The position numbers and the translations under genes are program-made. A stretch of 64,000 nucleotides of DNA from Lactobacillus sp. (GTDB taxonomy: Bacteria > Bacillota > Bacilli > Lactobacillales > Lactobacillaceae): NCBI GenBank assembly GCA_022484695.1, contig JAKVKU010000011.1, positions 1 through 64,000 of the forward strand. The letters run 5' to 3'. The notes beneath the pieces are model-generated. The model made no database searches. It had not been told where the DNA came from and worked only from the letters and a program-made list of their open reading frames with translations. Every line of letters begins with the position of its first letter. Position 1 is the stretch's first letter. Positions 24,852 through 34,947 of this stretch are shown piece by piece.

Positions 24852-25331
24852 ATGAAAAGCGTCAATAAATTTATACGACATTACAATAAGAACCAATTTT
24901 GGATTTTTACCGCCCTTTTAGACTATGCGCTGGCGGTATTTTTATTGCAGTCAAACTCGTTTTTTGACCATCCTCCCATACGCTGGGTTATCCTGTCCTA
25001 TCTCGATGACCCGCTAAGCTGTGCTATTATCTTTGCCATCGCCACTTATACGTTTACCGTGGCACTTTGGGACATTAGCTGGTTTCGGGCCGGGCCCATA
25101 GTTGCAGGGCTCAATACAGCGTTGTGGTTGTTATTTGGTGTAGCTTTTTTACAGCATGACCAACAGATACAGAACTGGGGATTTTATGCCTCAATATGCT
25201 TTATTACAGCTGTTAGTATTCTTAGTTATGGCGCTACCGGCGGGGAACACAGGAACCGACAATCTGACACTCGTGAAATCAAAAAGAAGCTTGATGAAAT
25301 ACGGAAAGCTGGGAATAAGGGCGGCGATTAA
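24852..25331 (+). CDS. Phage membrane protein, probably lysis-associated
   Basis: 159 aa with about four hydrophobic segments (WIFTALLDYALAVFLLQ, AIIFAIATYTFTVALW, VAGLNTALWLLFGVAFL, YASICFITAVSILSY) and a charged C-terminal tail (REIKKKLDEIRKAG). AGGAGG precedes the start. It sits at the head of three consecutive membrane-protein genes before the lysin, so involvement in lysis is possible, but it does not resemble a recognised holin family. Confidence 0.7.
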   Translation: MKSVNKFIRHYNKNQFWIFTALLDYALAVFLLQSNSFFDHPPIRWVILSYLDDPLSCAIIFAIATYTFTVALWDISWFRAGPIVAGLNTALWLLFGVAFLQHDQQIQNWGFYASICFITAVSILSYGATGGEHRNRQSDTREIKKKLDEIRKAGNKGGD

Positions 25332-25598
25332 ATGAGTAATGAAGCATGGGTGTTAGTGGGGGTGCTTGTGACCACGGCCGGAGGTATCTGGGGGACTTAT
25401 TTGACCAGCCGCTCAAACCGTAAGAGTGCTGAGATTGAAAGTTTACCCTCATTAGCAGCTCAACTCACAAACGCCCTTAGTGAAGCCAAAACTGCCAATA
25501 CACGGATCAATGAATTAGAAAGAGAAGTGTTGAGTTTAAAGGCCCAAAACGAAGAACTTACAAAATTACTGGAACAACTCAAAAATGGAGGCAATTAA
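25332..25598 (+). CDS. Small single-span membrane protein with coiled coil
   Basis: 88 aa. One N-terminal transmembrane segment (WVLVGVLVTTAGGIWGTYL) is followed by a basic stop-transfer (SRSNRKS) and a coiled coil (TRINELEREVLSLKAQNEELTKLLEQ). The ATG directly follows the previous stop codon. The topology resembles pinholin or antiholin-type proteins and, with the next gene, may form a holin pair; this is inference. Confidence 0.65.
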   Translation: MSNEAWVLVGVLVTTAGGIWGTYLTSRSNRKSAEIESLPSLAAQLTNALSEAKTANTRINELEREVLSLKAQNEELTKLLEQLKNGGN

Positions 25599-25601
25599 AA
25601 T

Positions 25602-25991
25602 ATGGACTTTATTCAAGCTTTAAATTTAGCAAGCACCGGAGAAATCTTGATCATGGTGGCAATCAATTACGCCGTGAACCAAGCTATTAAACAAGGCAAT
25701 TTTCATAATAAATATATGCCATGGATTTCAATGGCGGTTGGTGCCGTTATCGGGGTAGTGGCCATGTTAGTATCTAAAGATTCTAATTACTTGGGTGGTG
25801 CCATTACCGGTCTTTTGGTTGGTGGCTTTACAAGTGGCCTGTTCGATGGATTCAAAGGCCTATCTAAAACAGCCTTTGGCACGACGGCACCGGAACAAGT
25901 TGACCCACCTAAAACCGCAGAATTAAACAAGCCAACAGCCACACCGATGGGCGCAACTGAGTACAAGGGGAACGATGCCGATGGACATTAA
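25602..25991 (+). CDS. Holin
   Basis: 129 aa with two or three hydrophobic segments (GEILIMVAINYAVNQAI, MPWISMAVGAVIGVVAMLV, YLGGAITGLLVGGFTSGLF) and a polar, Pro/Thr-rich C-terminal tail. It is immediately upstream of, and overlapping, the endolysin gene, the classic holin position. TGGAGG precedes the start. It would oligomerise to make lesions that release the endolysin. Confidence 0.85.
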   Translation: MDFIQALNLASTGEILIMVAINYAVNQAIKQGNFHNKYMPWISMAVGAVIGVVAMLVSKDSNYLGGAITGLLVGGFTSGLFDGFKGLSKTAFGTTAPEQVDPPKTAELNKPTATPMGATEYKGNDADGH

Positions 25992-26946
25992 TTATAAATA
26001 TGCCCTGGGAAGCGGACAGGGCACTAACCAAGTGGCCAATAAGCGTTTTATCATTATTCATGAGATTGGCGTTAACAACAGCCCGGCAATCAACAACGCA
26101 ATTTACATGAACCGCAACTGGGGCAATGCCTATACCACGGATATCGTTGGTGATGGTGGAAAGATCTATCGAATTGGAGAACCCGGGTATGTTTCATGGG
26201 GGGCTGGCAGTTTTGCCAATGCGAATGCGCCGGCCCAAATCGAATTAGCCCGGACCTATGATAAAGCTACATTTCAAAAAGACATGGCGGCCTATGTTGG
26301 GTTAATTCGCAGTTATTGCGACCAGTTTGGGATTCCAAAAACTTTAGATACTGGTGGTATGTATGATGCCGGCGTTAAAACTCATGCCTGGGTCACGGCT
26401 AAAATTTGGGGCGACCACATTGACCCGGTTATCAGCTACCTTCAGCCGGTATGGGGCGTATCTAACCAGACACTGGCCAATTGGATTTTGAATGGTTATG
26501 GCGGTGTGGATGTGGTCAATAGCAAACCTGAGTTTAATGTGGTGACCATCAACTATTATCCGGGGTATGGTATTGATGCCGTTGACGCGGATGGCAAGGG
26601 TATTGCAGGAAGCCGCTACAAATTCAAGCACGGGACCCAATGGCGGTCACACAGCATTCGCATCATTAACAACCAGGCACACTACGAGTTGTCAGACCAT
26701 GAATTTGTACCCCAGGCATTTACTGATCAGCAGTTTATCTGCACGATCAATTACGCGGTGGGCTATGGCATTGACAGTACTAACAGTTTTGGAGCTGGTA
26801 ACGTTGGGACCCGCAGCAAGTTTAAAACTGGGACTAAATGGCGCGCTGATTATATTAGAGAAATTAAGGGTAAATTGTATTACCAGGTGGGACCCGATGA
26901 TTTTATCGATGCGGATTATACCGTTGGTTCAGGAAAAGTATATTAA
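25981..26946 (+). CDS. Endolysin: N-acetylmuramoyl-L-alanine amidase with two wall-binding repeats
   Basis: 321 aa from ATG 25981 (AAGGGG 10 bases upstream; an ATG at 25975 is too close). Residues ~1-150 form an Amidase_2/PGRP-like domain with zinc-ligand candidates in FIIIHEIG and WGDHIDP. The C-terminus has two similar ~60-residue repeats (TINYYPGYGIDAVDADGKGIAG... and TINYAVGYGIDSTNSFGAGNVG..., each with a KFKxGTxWR motif), resembling SLAP/SH3-like wall-binding modules of lactobacilli. No signal peptide, so release depends on the holin. Confidence 0.9.
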   Translation: MDINYKYALGSGQGTNQVANKRFIIIHEIGVNNSPAINNAIYMNRNWGNAYTTDIVGDGGKIYRIGEPGYVSWGAGSFANANAPAQIELARTYDKATFQKDMAAYVGLIRSYCDQFGIPKTLDTGGMYDAGVKTHAWVTAKIWGDHIDPVISYLQPVWGVSNQTLANWILNGYGGVDVVNSKPEFNVVTINYYPGYGIDAVDADGKGIAGSRYKFKHGTQWRSHSIRIINNQAHYELSDHEFVPQAFTDQQFICTINYAVGYGIDSTNSFGAGNVGTRSKFKTGTKWRADYIREIKGKLYYQVGPDDFIDADYTVGSGKVY

Positions 26947-26950
26947 AATA

Positions 26951-26984
26951 AGCCTCTATCCATTCGTTTGGGTAGGGGCTTTTT
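26951..26984 (+). terminator. Terminator of the phage late operon
   Basis: AGCCTCTATCC (26951-26961) pairs with GGGTAGGGGCT (26970-26980), an 11-bp stem including two G-U pairs, followed by a T run. It lies four bases after the lysin stop codon. Confidence 0.9.
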
Positions 26985-27004
26985 GTATGGTAAAATATCC
27001 ATGG

Positions 27005-27035
27005 ATTGACCGAGTATTGACCGAAGATTGACCGA
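27005..27035. repeat. Three ATTGACCGA repeats, probable integrase arm-type sites
   Basis: ATTGACCGA occurs at 27005-27013, 27016-27024 and 27027-27035, exactly 11 bases apart each time (one helical turn). The cluster lies about 100 bases from the 3' end of the tRNA gene at the prophage edge. Tandem short repeats at this distance from the crossover site are typical arm-type binding sites for tyrosine integrases. Confidence 0.65.
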
Positions 27036-27062
27036 ATTTAATTCGATTTAATGAGACTAGTT

Positions 27063-27110
27063 AAAAAATAAAAAAGCCTCAAACGCTGATTTATCAGCAT
27101 TTTAAGGCTT
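27063..27110 (-). terminator. Terminator of the tRNA-Arg transcript
   Basis: On the minus strand AAGCCTTAAA...GAGGCTTTTTTA forms an outer stem with an inner GCTGAT/ATCAGC stem (27085-27097), followed by a long T-rich run. It lies 26 bases beyond the tRNA 3' end, on the prophage side of the junction, so it may be phage-supplied and restore termination after integration. Confidence 0.75.
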
Positions 27111-27135
27111 CCTGAAATTTGTTAAAACGTACTTA

Positions 27136-27207
27136 TGCGCCACGGCGGAGTCGAACCGCCATTTTAAGAACCGGAATCTTACGTGCGATCCATTACACTA
27201 GCGGCGC
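27136..27207 (-). tRNA. tRNA-Arg (anticodon CCG), probable prophage attachment site
   Basis: A 72-nt cloverleaf on the minus strand: acceptor GCGCCGC with GTGGCGC plus discriminator A, anticodon stem TAAGA/TCTTA, loop TTCCGGT with anticodon CCG, and T-arm GGCGG-TTCGACT-CCGCC. CCA is not encoded. The 3' end faces the prophage, the standard orientation for integration into tRNA 3' ends, so the attR core should overlap this gene. It reads CGG codons. Confidence 0.93.
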
Positions 27208-27219
27208 ATTACTTTTAAA

Positions 27220-27248
27220 ATAATATCATTAGATGTAACATATTTCAA
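27220..27248 (-). promoter_or_regulatory. tRNA-Arg promoter
   Basis: On the minus strand TTGAAA (27243-27248) and TATTAT (27220-27225) are separated by 17 bases, ending 12 bases before the tRNA 5' end. Confidence 0.75.
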
Positions 27249-27275
27249 GTAAAAATTTACGTTGGAGCGTAAAAA

Positions 27276-28940
27276 ATGATAAAAAGTTGCAAAAACATGC
27301 ATAAAACAATCAATTGGAGCCTGATTTGCAGTGTACTATTGATCAACACCATTTATCGCTGGCCCCTCAAGGCACTTTATCTCTTGAGCGTCCAACCATT
27401 GATCACTCAAAACCAATTCGCCCTTGCTGATTTTACACGACCCCTGGACTTATTGCAACGTCATTTTTGGCCCGGCCTTTTATTTTATGGTTTGAGTCTA
27501 ATTTGGCTTGGCCTGTTAGTGGGACAATTGGCTTTATTGATGATAAGTGTTGCTTATTTTAAGGCGCATCATACTGAAACTTTCTCAATCAAACAATGGT
27601 GGGCAAATTTGTGGGCCCACATCCACAAGTTTGGCAAACAGTTTTGGCTTGCCGCCGGTTTGTGGGTGTTGTGTCTGCCGATCTCAAGCTTTATTTATGG
27701 GCAGGATTACTTCTTTAGCTTCCGCTTAAATGAAGTTTATCTCTACTTATATCAAGGTCGCTTAACGGATCGCTTGGCGGCCTTGGCCTGTGTCTTGGGC
27801 TACCTTGCCATTAGTTACTGGGCGTTGGGACGCTTAGGACGGATTATGGCCAATCAGTCCTACAGAAGTTATCGCGGGTATGTGTTCAAGCAAACCCTAA
27901 AAATGATTCTGCTATATTTATTGGTGACACTTTTAGCCAGTTTAGGAATGACGTTGTTAGCGGCATATGGCAGTATTGCTATGACGCTGTCACGGTTATT
28001 GCTGCAAGTATTACGCATTGGTCTAGGTATTTGGTGGCTTCAACGATTGGTGATTGTCACGCCAAGAAAGCGCCCAATTAAACAGTCAGGCGGCTGGTTA
28101 ATGATGCCGATTTTGACAATTGCATTATTGGGTTGCCTCAGCGCTACACCCAGTAGCCCGGCGCTAAATACCGGAGCGGTGACATGGATCGCCCACAAGG
28201 GTCTAAACGGGACCAACGGCGTGCAAAATTCCATTGCTGTCCTTCACAAAACAGCACGCGCCAAACCGGATTTTGTGGAGATGGATGTGCGCATGACAAA
28301 AGATCAGCAATTTGTTGTGATGCACGACCATTCATTACGGCCGTTGACGGGTAAAAAAGGGCGCGTCGAAGTATATGCACTAGCTCAGTTAAAGCAACTG
28401 CAGATTTCTGAGCAAGGTTACACAGCCCCATTAAGCAGTTTTACGGCGTACTCAGCTGCTGCCAAACAAATCCATCAGAAATTATTAGTGGAAATCAAGA
28501 CAGTGCCCAGTCAAAACAGTCAGCTAGTGGCTCAAAATTTTAACCGGCGCTATGGGCAACGCCTATTGCGGTCAGGTGGGGCACTACATTCAACTGATCC
28601 CGAAATTGTAACTTGGTTTAAAATAAACCAACCCAAATTACCAGTGGGCTATATTGTCCCGTTCACCTATTGGGGCATTCCTAAAAACTCAGCTGATTTT
28701 TATTCCATTGAAGGGAGTCAATTCAATTTAGGGGTGGCCGAGCAGTTACAAAAAATTCATAAAAAAGTCTATCTTTGGACCATAAATGACCCACTTGCCC
28801 TATTTTCTGCGCTAGGTAAGGCACCCGCTGGGATCATTACTGACCGGGTGAGCGCCTTAAGCAGCACCGAGAAAACAATTTCTGTAAATATGGGTCGCTT
28901 GTCTCTAGTATGGTTGGCGATTTCAAGACCTAATCCTTGA
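27276..28940 (+). CDS. Membrane-anchored glycerophosphodiester phosphodiesterase
   Basis: 554 aa. The first ~285 residues are a multi-span membrane domain (e.g. LLFYGLSLIWLGLLVGQLALLM, ILLYLLVTLLASLGMTLL) of the type fused to GDPD in Firmicutes. The C-terminal ~240 residues are a GDPD TIM barrel with the WIAHKG motif, the metal-binding FVEMDVRMT, the second catalytic His in VVMHDHSLRPLTG, and LLVEIKT. It would hydrolyse glycerophosphodiesters, such as phospholipid or teichoic acid fragments, to glycerol 3-phosphate. The usual HRG is HKG here. First chromosomal gene after the prophage; TTGGAG precedes the start. Confidence 0.88.
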   Translation: MIKSCKNMHKTINWSLICSVLLINTIYRWPLKALYLLSVQPLITQNQFALADFTRPLDLLQRHFWPGLLFYGLSLIWLGLLVGQLALLMISVAYFKAHHTETFSIKQWWANLWAHIHKFGKQFWLAAGLWVLCLPISSFIYGQDYFFSFRLNEVYLYLYQGRLTDRLAALACVLGYLAISYWALGRLGRIMANQSYRSYRGYVFKQTLKMILLYLLVTLLASLGMTLLAAYGSIAMTLSRLLLQVLRIGLGIWWLQRLVIVTPRKRPIKQSGGWLMMPILTIALLGCLSATPSSPALNTGAVTWIAHKGLNGTNGVQNSIAVLHKTARAKPDFVEMDVRMTKDQQFVVMHDHSLRPLTGKKGRVEVYALAQLKQLQISEQGYTAPLSSFTAYSAAAKQIHQKLLVEIKTVPSQNSQLVAQNFNRRYGQRLLRSGGALHSTDPEIVTWFKINQPKLPVGYIVPFTYWGIPKNSADFYSIEGSQFNLGVAEQLQKIHKKVYLWTINDPLALFSALGKAPAGIITDRVSALSSTEKTISVNMGRLSLVWLAISRPNP

Positions 28941-28985
28941 CATATCAAGGGTTTACATAACTTTTTTCTTTTCAGGGCTTAGTCC

Positions 28986-29014
28986 TTGCAAAAGATAAAA
29001 TGTACTGTTATACT
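28986..29014 (+). promoter_or_regulatory. cggR-gapA promoter
   Basis: TTGCAA (28986-28991) and TATACT (29009-29014) with a 17-base spacer, about 120 bases upstream of cggR. Confidence 0.75.
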
Positions 29015-29077
29015 AATGATGTTGATTGGGAAAAGGAAATTTTGAGTATTTCGTTCCCTTTTATTTTTATAAAATAT

Positions 29078-29112
29078 GGGTCTTAAAATGACACATATGG
29101 TCGTTTGCCGTC
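29078..29112 (+). promoter_or_regulatory. Probable CggR operator
   Basis: Two tandem half-sites, GGGTC-N6-TGAC (29078-29092) and TGGTC-N6-CGTC (29098-29112), resemble the Bacillus CggR operator (GGGAC-N6-TGTC repeated). As in Bacillus the site is downstream of the promoter and upstream of cggR, suiting a roadblock mechanism relieved by fructose-1,6-bisphosphate. Confidence 0.6.
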
Positions 29113-29133
29113 CCACGAGAGGACGTTGCTAGG

Positions 29134-30171
29134 ATGCATGAAGAATTAGCTTGGATTGAAACCATCGCACCAGACTTTTTGGAAGTCATTCGCCGTAGAT
29201 ATTATATCTTGCAACATATCGGTTGGATGCAACCTGTTGGTCGGCGTGTCCTGGCAATCAAGCTGGACATGGGTGAGCGTGCTTTAAGAACTGAAACTGA
29301 TTTTCTCAGAGCACAAGGCTTAATTGATACCTCTAAGTCCGGTATGATTTTAACAGATTCTGGCCAGGAGACATTAAGTGGTCTTGAAAACTTCATGGGA
29401 CAGATCTTAGATGTTCATCAACAGGAACAGCAATTGATCGAGCTTTTAGGCATTGATCATGTATTGATTGTCGCTGGGGACAGTGATGATCAACCACGGG
29501 TCTTAAAAGACATTGGTCGCTTGGTTAATGAAACTTTAAGATTGTTACTCCCCGATGGTGAAAACATTATTGCCGTCATGGGTGGCACCACAATGGCTCA
29601 GGTGGCCAAGAAATTGACCCCTAAGTTATCCGTTGGCCGACAGCTGACCTTTGTGCCTGCAAGAGGAGGCATTGGTGAAGCCGTCGACATTCAAGCCAAC
29701 ACCGTTTCAGCAACAATGGCGAAACATACTGGTGGCAGTCATCGTATGTTGTATGTCCCAGAACACGTCAGCAAAGAGACTTACAAGACGTTGTTACAAG
29801 AGCCCTCTGTTCAAGAGGTCCTGCAATTGATTGGTAAGTGCAACACTGTGCTACATAGCATTGGTGAAGCCACGTTAATGGCGCAAAGACGAGGTATGTC
29901 TTCTGAAGTTATTGACATGATCAAATCAGAGCGGGCTGTTGCTGAAGCCTTCGGTTACTTCTTTAATGAAGCAGGCGAAGTTGTTTACAAGATACCGCGA
30001 ATCGGACTGCAGATTCGGGATCTTGACCACATTCCATACGTGTTTGCGATTGCCGGTGGCCACTCTAAGGCTACTGCGATACAAGCATACATGAAAAATG
30101 CACCCAGTCAGACTTGGTTAATTACTGATGAAGGTGCCGCAAAACAGATTTTAAAAGGGGTAACCCTTTAA
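29134..30171 (+). CDS. cggR: Central glycolytic genes regulator CggR (SorC family)
   Basis: 345-aa repressor. The N-terminal winged HTH (RRYYILQHIGWMQPVGRRVLA, GERALRTETDFL) is followed by the SorC sugar-phosphate-binding domain (AVMGGTTMAQVAKKL, VPARGGIGE, FAIAGGHSKATAIQAYM). It senses fructose-1,6-bisphosphate and represses the gap operon. It is directly upstream of gapA, the conserved Firmicute arrangement, and probably regulates itself through the operator at 29078-29112. Confidence 0.93.
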   Translation: MHEELAWIETIAPDFLEVIRRRYYILQHIGWMQPVGRRVLAIKLDMGERALRTETDFLRAQGLIDTSKSGMILTDSGQETLSGLENFMGQILDVHQQEQQLIELLGIDHVLIVAGDSDDQPRVLKDIGRLVNETLRLLLPDGENIIAVMGGTTMAQVAKKLTPKLSVGRQLTFVPARGGIGEAVDIQANTVSATMAKHTGGSHRMLYVPEHVSKETYKTLLQEPSVQEVLQLIGKCNTVLHSIGEATLMAQRRGMSSEVIDMIKSERAVAEAFGYFFNEAGEVVYKIPRIGLQIRDLDHIPYVFAIAGGHSKATAIQAYMKNAPSQTWLITDEGAAKQILKGVTL

Positions 30172-30210
30172 AATAAAATTTTTTTATTTCCTAAAGGAGG
30201 AAATTTTTGT

Positions 30211-31233
30211 ATGACTGTAAAAATTGGTATTAATGGTTTTGGACGTATCGGTCGTTTAGCATTCCGTCGTATCCACGAATTAGGTAAGAGCGCTAATGAT
30301 ATCGAAGTAGTAGCTATTAATGATTTAACTAGTCCTGCAATGTTAGCTCATTTGTTAAAATATGATTCTACTCATGGTACTTTTGATGGCGAAGTAAGTG
30401 CTACTGACGATTCCATCATCGTTGACGGCAAGAAATATCGTGTTTATGCTGAACCTCAAGCACAAAATATTCCTTGGGTTAAAAATGATGGCGTTGATTT
30501 CGTTCTTGAATGTACTGGTTTTTACACTTCTAAAGCTAAGTCCCAAGCTCACTTGGATGCTGGCGCTAAACGTGTATTGATCTCTGCACCTGCTGGTAGC
30601 GACTTGAAGACTGTTGTTTACAACGTTAATGATGACGTTTTAACTGCTGACGACTTGATCGTATCTGCTGGTTCTTGTACTACTAACTGCTTGGCTCCAA
30701 TGGCATACTTCTTGGACAAAGAATTTGGCGTTCAAGTTGGTACTATGACTACTGTCCATGCATACACTTCTACACAAATGTTGTTAGATGGCCCTGTACG
30801 TGGTGGTAACTTACGTGCTGCTCGTTCTGCTGCTGCTAATACTATTCCACATAGTACTGGTGCTGCTAAGGCTATTGGTCTTGTTATCCCTAACTTAAAC
30901 GGTAAATTACAAGGTCACGCTCAACGTGTATCTGTTGTTGATGGTTCATTAACTGAATTAGTAACTATTCTTGACAAGAAAGTAACTGCTGACCAAGTTA
31001 ACGAAGCACTTAAGAAACATACTGAAAACAACGAAAGCTTTGGCTACAACGACGATGAAATTGTTTCTTCTGATGTTATCGGTACTACTTTTGGTTCAAT
31101 CTTTGACCCAACACAAACAGAAGTTACAACTGCTGGCGACAAACAATTAGTTAAGACAGTTGCTTGGTACGATAACGAATATGGTTTCACTTGCCAAATG
31201 GTTCGTACTTTATTGAAATTTGCTACTCTTTAA
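30211..31233 (+). CDS. gapA: Glyceraldehyde-3-phosphate dehydrogenase
   Basis: 340-aa NAD-dependent glycolytic GAPDH. Rossmann motif [14 protein letters not shown] at the N-terminus, catalytic Cys in [14 protein letters not shown], substrate-binding [22 protein letters not shown], and the C-terminal [17 protein letters not shown] perfect AAAGGAGG site precedes the ATG. Codon choice is strongly biased to T-ending codons (GCT, GGT, GTT), as in very highly expressed genes. It is transcribed with cggR and ends at its own strong terminator. Confidence 0.98.
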   Translation: MTVKIGINGFGRIGRLAFRRIHELGKSANDIEVVAINDLTSPAMLAHLLKYDSTHGTFDGEVSATDDSIIVDGKKYRVYAEPQAQNIPWVKNDGVDFVLECTGFYTSKAKSQAHLDAGAKRVLISAPAGSDLKTVVYNVNDDVLTADDLIVSAGSCTTNCLAPMAYFLDKEFGVQVGTMTTVHAYTSTQMLLDGPVRGGNLRAARSAAANTIPHSTGAAKAIGLVIPNLNGKLQGHAQRVSVVDGSLTELVTILDKKVTADQVNEALKKHTENNESFGYNDDEIVSSDVIGTTFGSIFDPTQTEVTTAGDKQLVKTVAWYDNEYGFTCQMVRTLLKFATL

Positions 31234-31283
31234 TTTTTAGAGGATCAGTTAAATTTTAATAGTTTATAACTGTTAACAATGAG

Positions 31284-31315
31284 GCGGAGGGAGGTTACTC
31301 CTTCCGCTTTTTTTG
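31284..31315 (+). terminator. gapA terminator
   Basis: GCGGAGGGAG (31284-31293) pairs with CTCCTTCCGC (one G-U pair) and is followed by seven Ts. It separates cggR-gapA from pgk. Between it and pgk (31316-31497) I see only an untranslated leader with no convincing gene. Confidence 0.93.
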
Positions 31316-31497
31316 GTAAAAGCCGTGAGTGTGTTTTTTCACTAGGTGAGTCTTGGGTTAAATGAACAACACAATTGCCTGATCACCAATTTGTTTTGTT
31401 GGATTTACCAATTGACTATTGGCGCCTTGTAACACACTCTCGCATACTTATTTGAGGTATTTCAAAAGGGTTATTTATAACTCAGGAGGTTATTATT

Positions 31498-32709
31498 TTG
31501 GCTAAACTTACAGTTCAAGATGTTGATGTTAAAGACAAAAAAGTTTTAATCCGTGTCGACTTCAATGTCCCAATTAAAAATGGTGTGATTGGCAATGACA
31601 ACCGGATCGTGGCTGCATTACCAACCATTAAATACGTCATCGAACATGGCGGCAAAGCAATTCTTTTGTCTCACTTAGGTCGGATCAAGAGTGATGCTGA
31701 TAAGAAGGAATTATCATTACGTCCGGTTGCTGAACGTCTTTCCGAATTATTGAGCAAACCAGTTGAATTTGTGCCTGTTAATGAAGGTAAAGAATTAGAA
31801 GATGCCATCAATAACATGAGCGACGGCCAAGTTATCTTGATGGAAAATACACGTTTCCAAGACATCGACAATGACTTTGGCAAACGTGAAAGTAAAAACG
31901 ATCCTAAGTTAGGTCAATATTGGGCTTCTTTAGGCGACGTTTACATCAATGATGCCTTTGGGACTGCGCACCGTGCCCATGCTTCTAACGTTGGTATTTC
32001 AACTGCTATGAAAGCTGCTGGCAAACCTGCTGCAGCTGGTTTCTTAATGGAAAAAGAAATCAAGTTCTTAGGCAATGCCGTTGACAATCCAGTTCATCCT
32101 TTCGTAACCATCTTAGGTGGTGCCAAGGTTTCTGATAAGATCGGTGTCATTGACAACTTGATTCCAAAATCTGATTACATCTTAATCGGTGGTGGGATGG
32201 CTTACACATTCTTAGCTGCCCAAGGCCATAAGATTGGTAAATCATTATTTGAAGCTGACAAAGTTGATTTGGCTAAAGAATTATTAGCTAAAGCCGGCGA
32301 CAAGTTGATCTTACCTGTTGACAACGTTGCTGCTGCAGAATTCTCTAATGATGCTGCACACGAAATCGTGGGCCAAGATATTCCTGACGGTGAAATGGGC
32401 TTAGATATCGGTCCTAAGACAATTGCTTTGTTTGAAGATAAGTTAAAGGGTGCCAAGACTGTTGTTTGGAACGGTCCTATGGGCGCATTTGAAATGAGCA
32501 ACTTTGCTAAGGGTACTTTAGAAATTGGTAAAGACTTAGGTAAATTAGAAGGTGCCACAACTATTATTGGTGGTGGTGATTCTGCAGCTGCTGCGCAACA
32601 ATTAGGTATTGCTGACCAAATCACCCATATCTCTACTGGTGGCGGTGCTTCACTTGAATACCTTGAAGGTAAGGAATTACCTGGTATTGCTTCAATTTCT
32701 GACAAATAA
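31498..32709 (+). CDS. pgk: Phosphoglycerate kinase
   Basis: 403-aa glycolytic kinase producing ATP and 3-phosphoglycerate from 1,3-bisphosphoglycerate. Motifs: [62 protein letters not shown], and the C-terminal GGGDSAAA. Start is TTG 31498, 7 bases after CAGGAGGT. It heads a pgk-tpiA-eno run. Confidence 0.97.
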   Translation: MAKLTVQDVDVKDKKVLIRVDFNVPIKNGVIGNDNRIVAALPTIKYVIEHGGKAILLSHLGRIKSDADKKELSLRPVAERLSELLSKPVEFVPVNEGKELEDAINNMSDGQVILMENTRFQDIDNDFGKRESKNDPKLGQYWASLGDVYINDAFGTAHRAHASNVGISTAMKAAGKPAAAGFLMEKEIKFLGNAVDNPVHPFVTILGGAKVSDKIGVIDNLIPKSDYILIGGGMAYTFLAAQGHKIGKSLFEADKVDLAKELLAKAGDKLILPVDNVAAAEFSNDAAHEIVGQDIPDGEMGLDIGPKTIALFEDKLKGAKTVVWNGPMGAFEMSNFAKGTLEIGKDLGKLEGATTIIGGGDSAAAAQQLGIADQITHISTGGGASLEYLEGKELPGIASISDK

Positions 32710-32735
32710 TCTATTCTTGAAGGGAAGTTATTTCT

Positions 32736-33485
32736 TTGCGTAAACCAATTATCGCTGGTAACTGGAAAATGAACATGAACCCCACTGAAACTCGGGAATT
32801 TGTTGAGGGCGTTAAAGGTCAATTATCCGACACTGTTGAAGCTGTTATCGCAGCCCCAGCGTTAGACTTAACCACATTGATCAATGCTGCTAAGGGTTCT
32901 GCCTTGGCACCTGCTGCCCAAGATGCTTCAGAATTTGATGCTGGTGCCTACACTGGCCAAAACAGTCCTAAAGTTTTAAAGGAAATTGGCACTAAATATG
33001 TTATTTTAGGCCATTCTGAAAGACGTCAATATCAACATGAAACTGACGCTGAAGTCAATGCCAAAGCTAAGGCTTTATTCCGCAATGATCTTTTGCCAAT
33101 CATCTGTGTTGGTGAAACTTTGGAACAACGTGAAGCCGGCCAAACTGAAGACTTTGTGGCAACACAAGTTGAAGGTGCTTTGACTGGTTTGACTGCCGAA
33201 CAAGTTAAGAACACCGTTATTGCTTATGAACCAATCTGGGCTATCGGTACTGGCAAGACTGCTTCTGCTGAACAAGCACAAGCTGTTTGTGCCCATATCC
33301 GGGCTACAGTTGCTAAATTGTATGATCAAGGCACCTCTGATGCTTTGCGCATTCAATATGGTGGTTCTATGAAGCCTGCTAACGTCAAAGAATTAATGGC
33401 ACAACCTGATATCGACGGCGGCTTAGTCGGCGGTGCCAGCTTGAAAGCTGATTCATTCTTAGAATTAGTTCATTATAACGATTAA
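32736..33485 (+). CDS. tpiA: Triosephosphate isomerase
   Basis: 249-aa TIM barrel interconverting dihydroxyacetone phosphate and glyceraldehyde 3-phosphate. Lys and Asn of the active site in AGNWKMN, His in LGHSERR, the catalytic Glu loop in [14 protein letters not shown], and the C-terminal phosphate-binding [14 protein letters not shown] start at 32736 with AAGGGAAG 8 bases upstream. Located 26 bases after pgk, so co-transcribed. Confidence 0.97.
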   Translation: MRKPIIAGNWKMNMNPTETREFVEGVKGQLSDTVEAVIAAPALDLTTLINAAKGSALAPAAQDASEFDAGAYTGQNSPKVLKEIGTKYVILGHSERRQYQHETDAEVNAKAKALFRNDLLPIICVGETLEQREAGQTEDFVATQVEGALTGLTAEQVKNTVIAYEPIWAIGTGKTASAEQAQAVCAHIRATVAKLYDQGTSDALRIQYGGSMKPANVKELMAQPDIDGGLVGGASLKADSFLELVHYND

Positions 33486-33537
33486 TCATTTGCTTGATTG
33501 TGCTTGATATTGTTGCTATTTAAATCAAAAAAACTAA

Positions 33538-34845
<1,308 letters not shown>

Positions 34846-34900
34846 TTGTTCTGTTAAGCTAAGTTTGTAGTTTCTGCACAACTTGGCTAAGCAATACAAA

Positions 34901-34942
34901 AACCCGTTTAAACCTAGTAAAAATGGTTTAAACGGGTTTTTT
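34901..34942. terminator. Bidirectional terminator between eno and lplA
   Basis: AACCCGTTTAAACC (34901-34914) and GGTTTAAACGGGTT (34925-34938) form a perfect 14-bp stem, flanked by an A run and a T run. It serves eno on the plus strand and the convergent lplA on the minus strand. Confidence 0.95.
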
Positions 34943-34947
34943 GTATA

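Larger units (their letters stand above)
1..27207 (+). mobile_element. Right-hand part of a siphovirus prophage integrated at tRNA-Arg
   Basis: A continuous run of phage genes in canonical order (replication, late regulator, HNH, terminase, portal, protease, capsid, connectors, tail, baseplate, holin, lysin), all on the plus strand except the HicA/HicB pair. It is followed by integrase-arm-like repeats and a tRNA whose 3' end points into the prophage. Every structural gene is open and full length by family standards, so this half looks intact. Integrase, repressor and early genes are outside the window to the left, so whether the whole prophage is functional cannot be judged. The exact right boundary (attR core) lies in or next to the tRNA gene. 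Confidence 0.95.

Noticed and set aside
31452-31480. TTGAGG-17-TTATAA as a pgk promoter
   Set aside because: The transcription start would fall inside the ribosome binding site of pgk, so it is unlikely to be the functional promoter.
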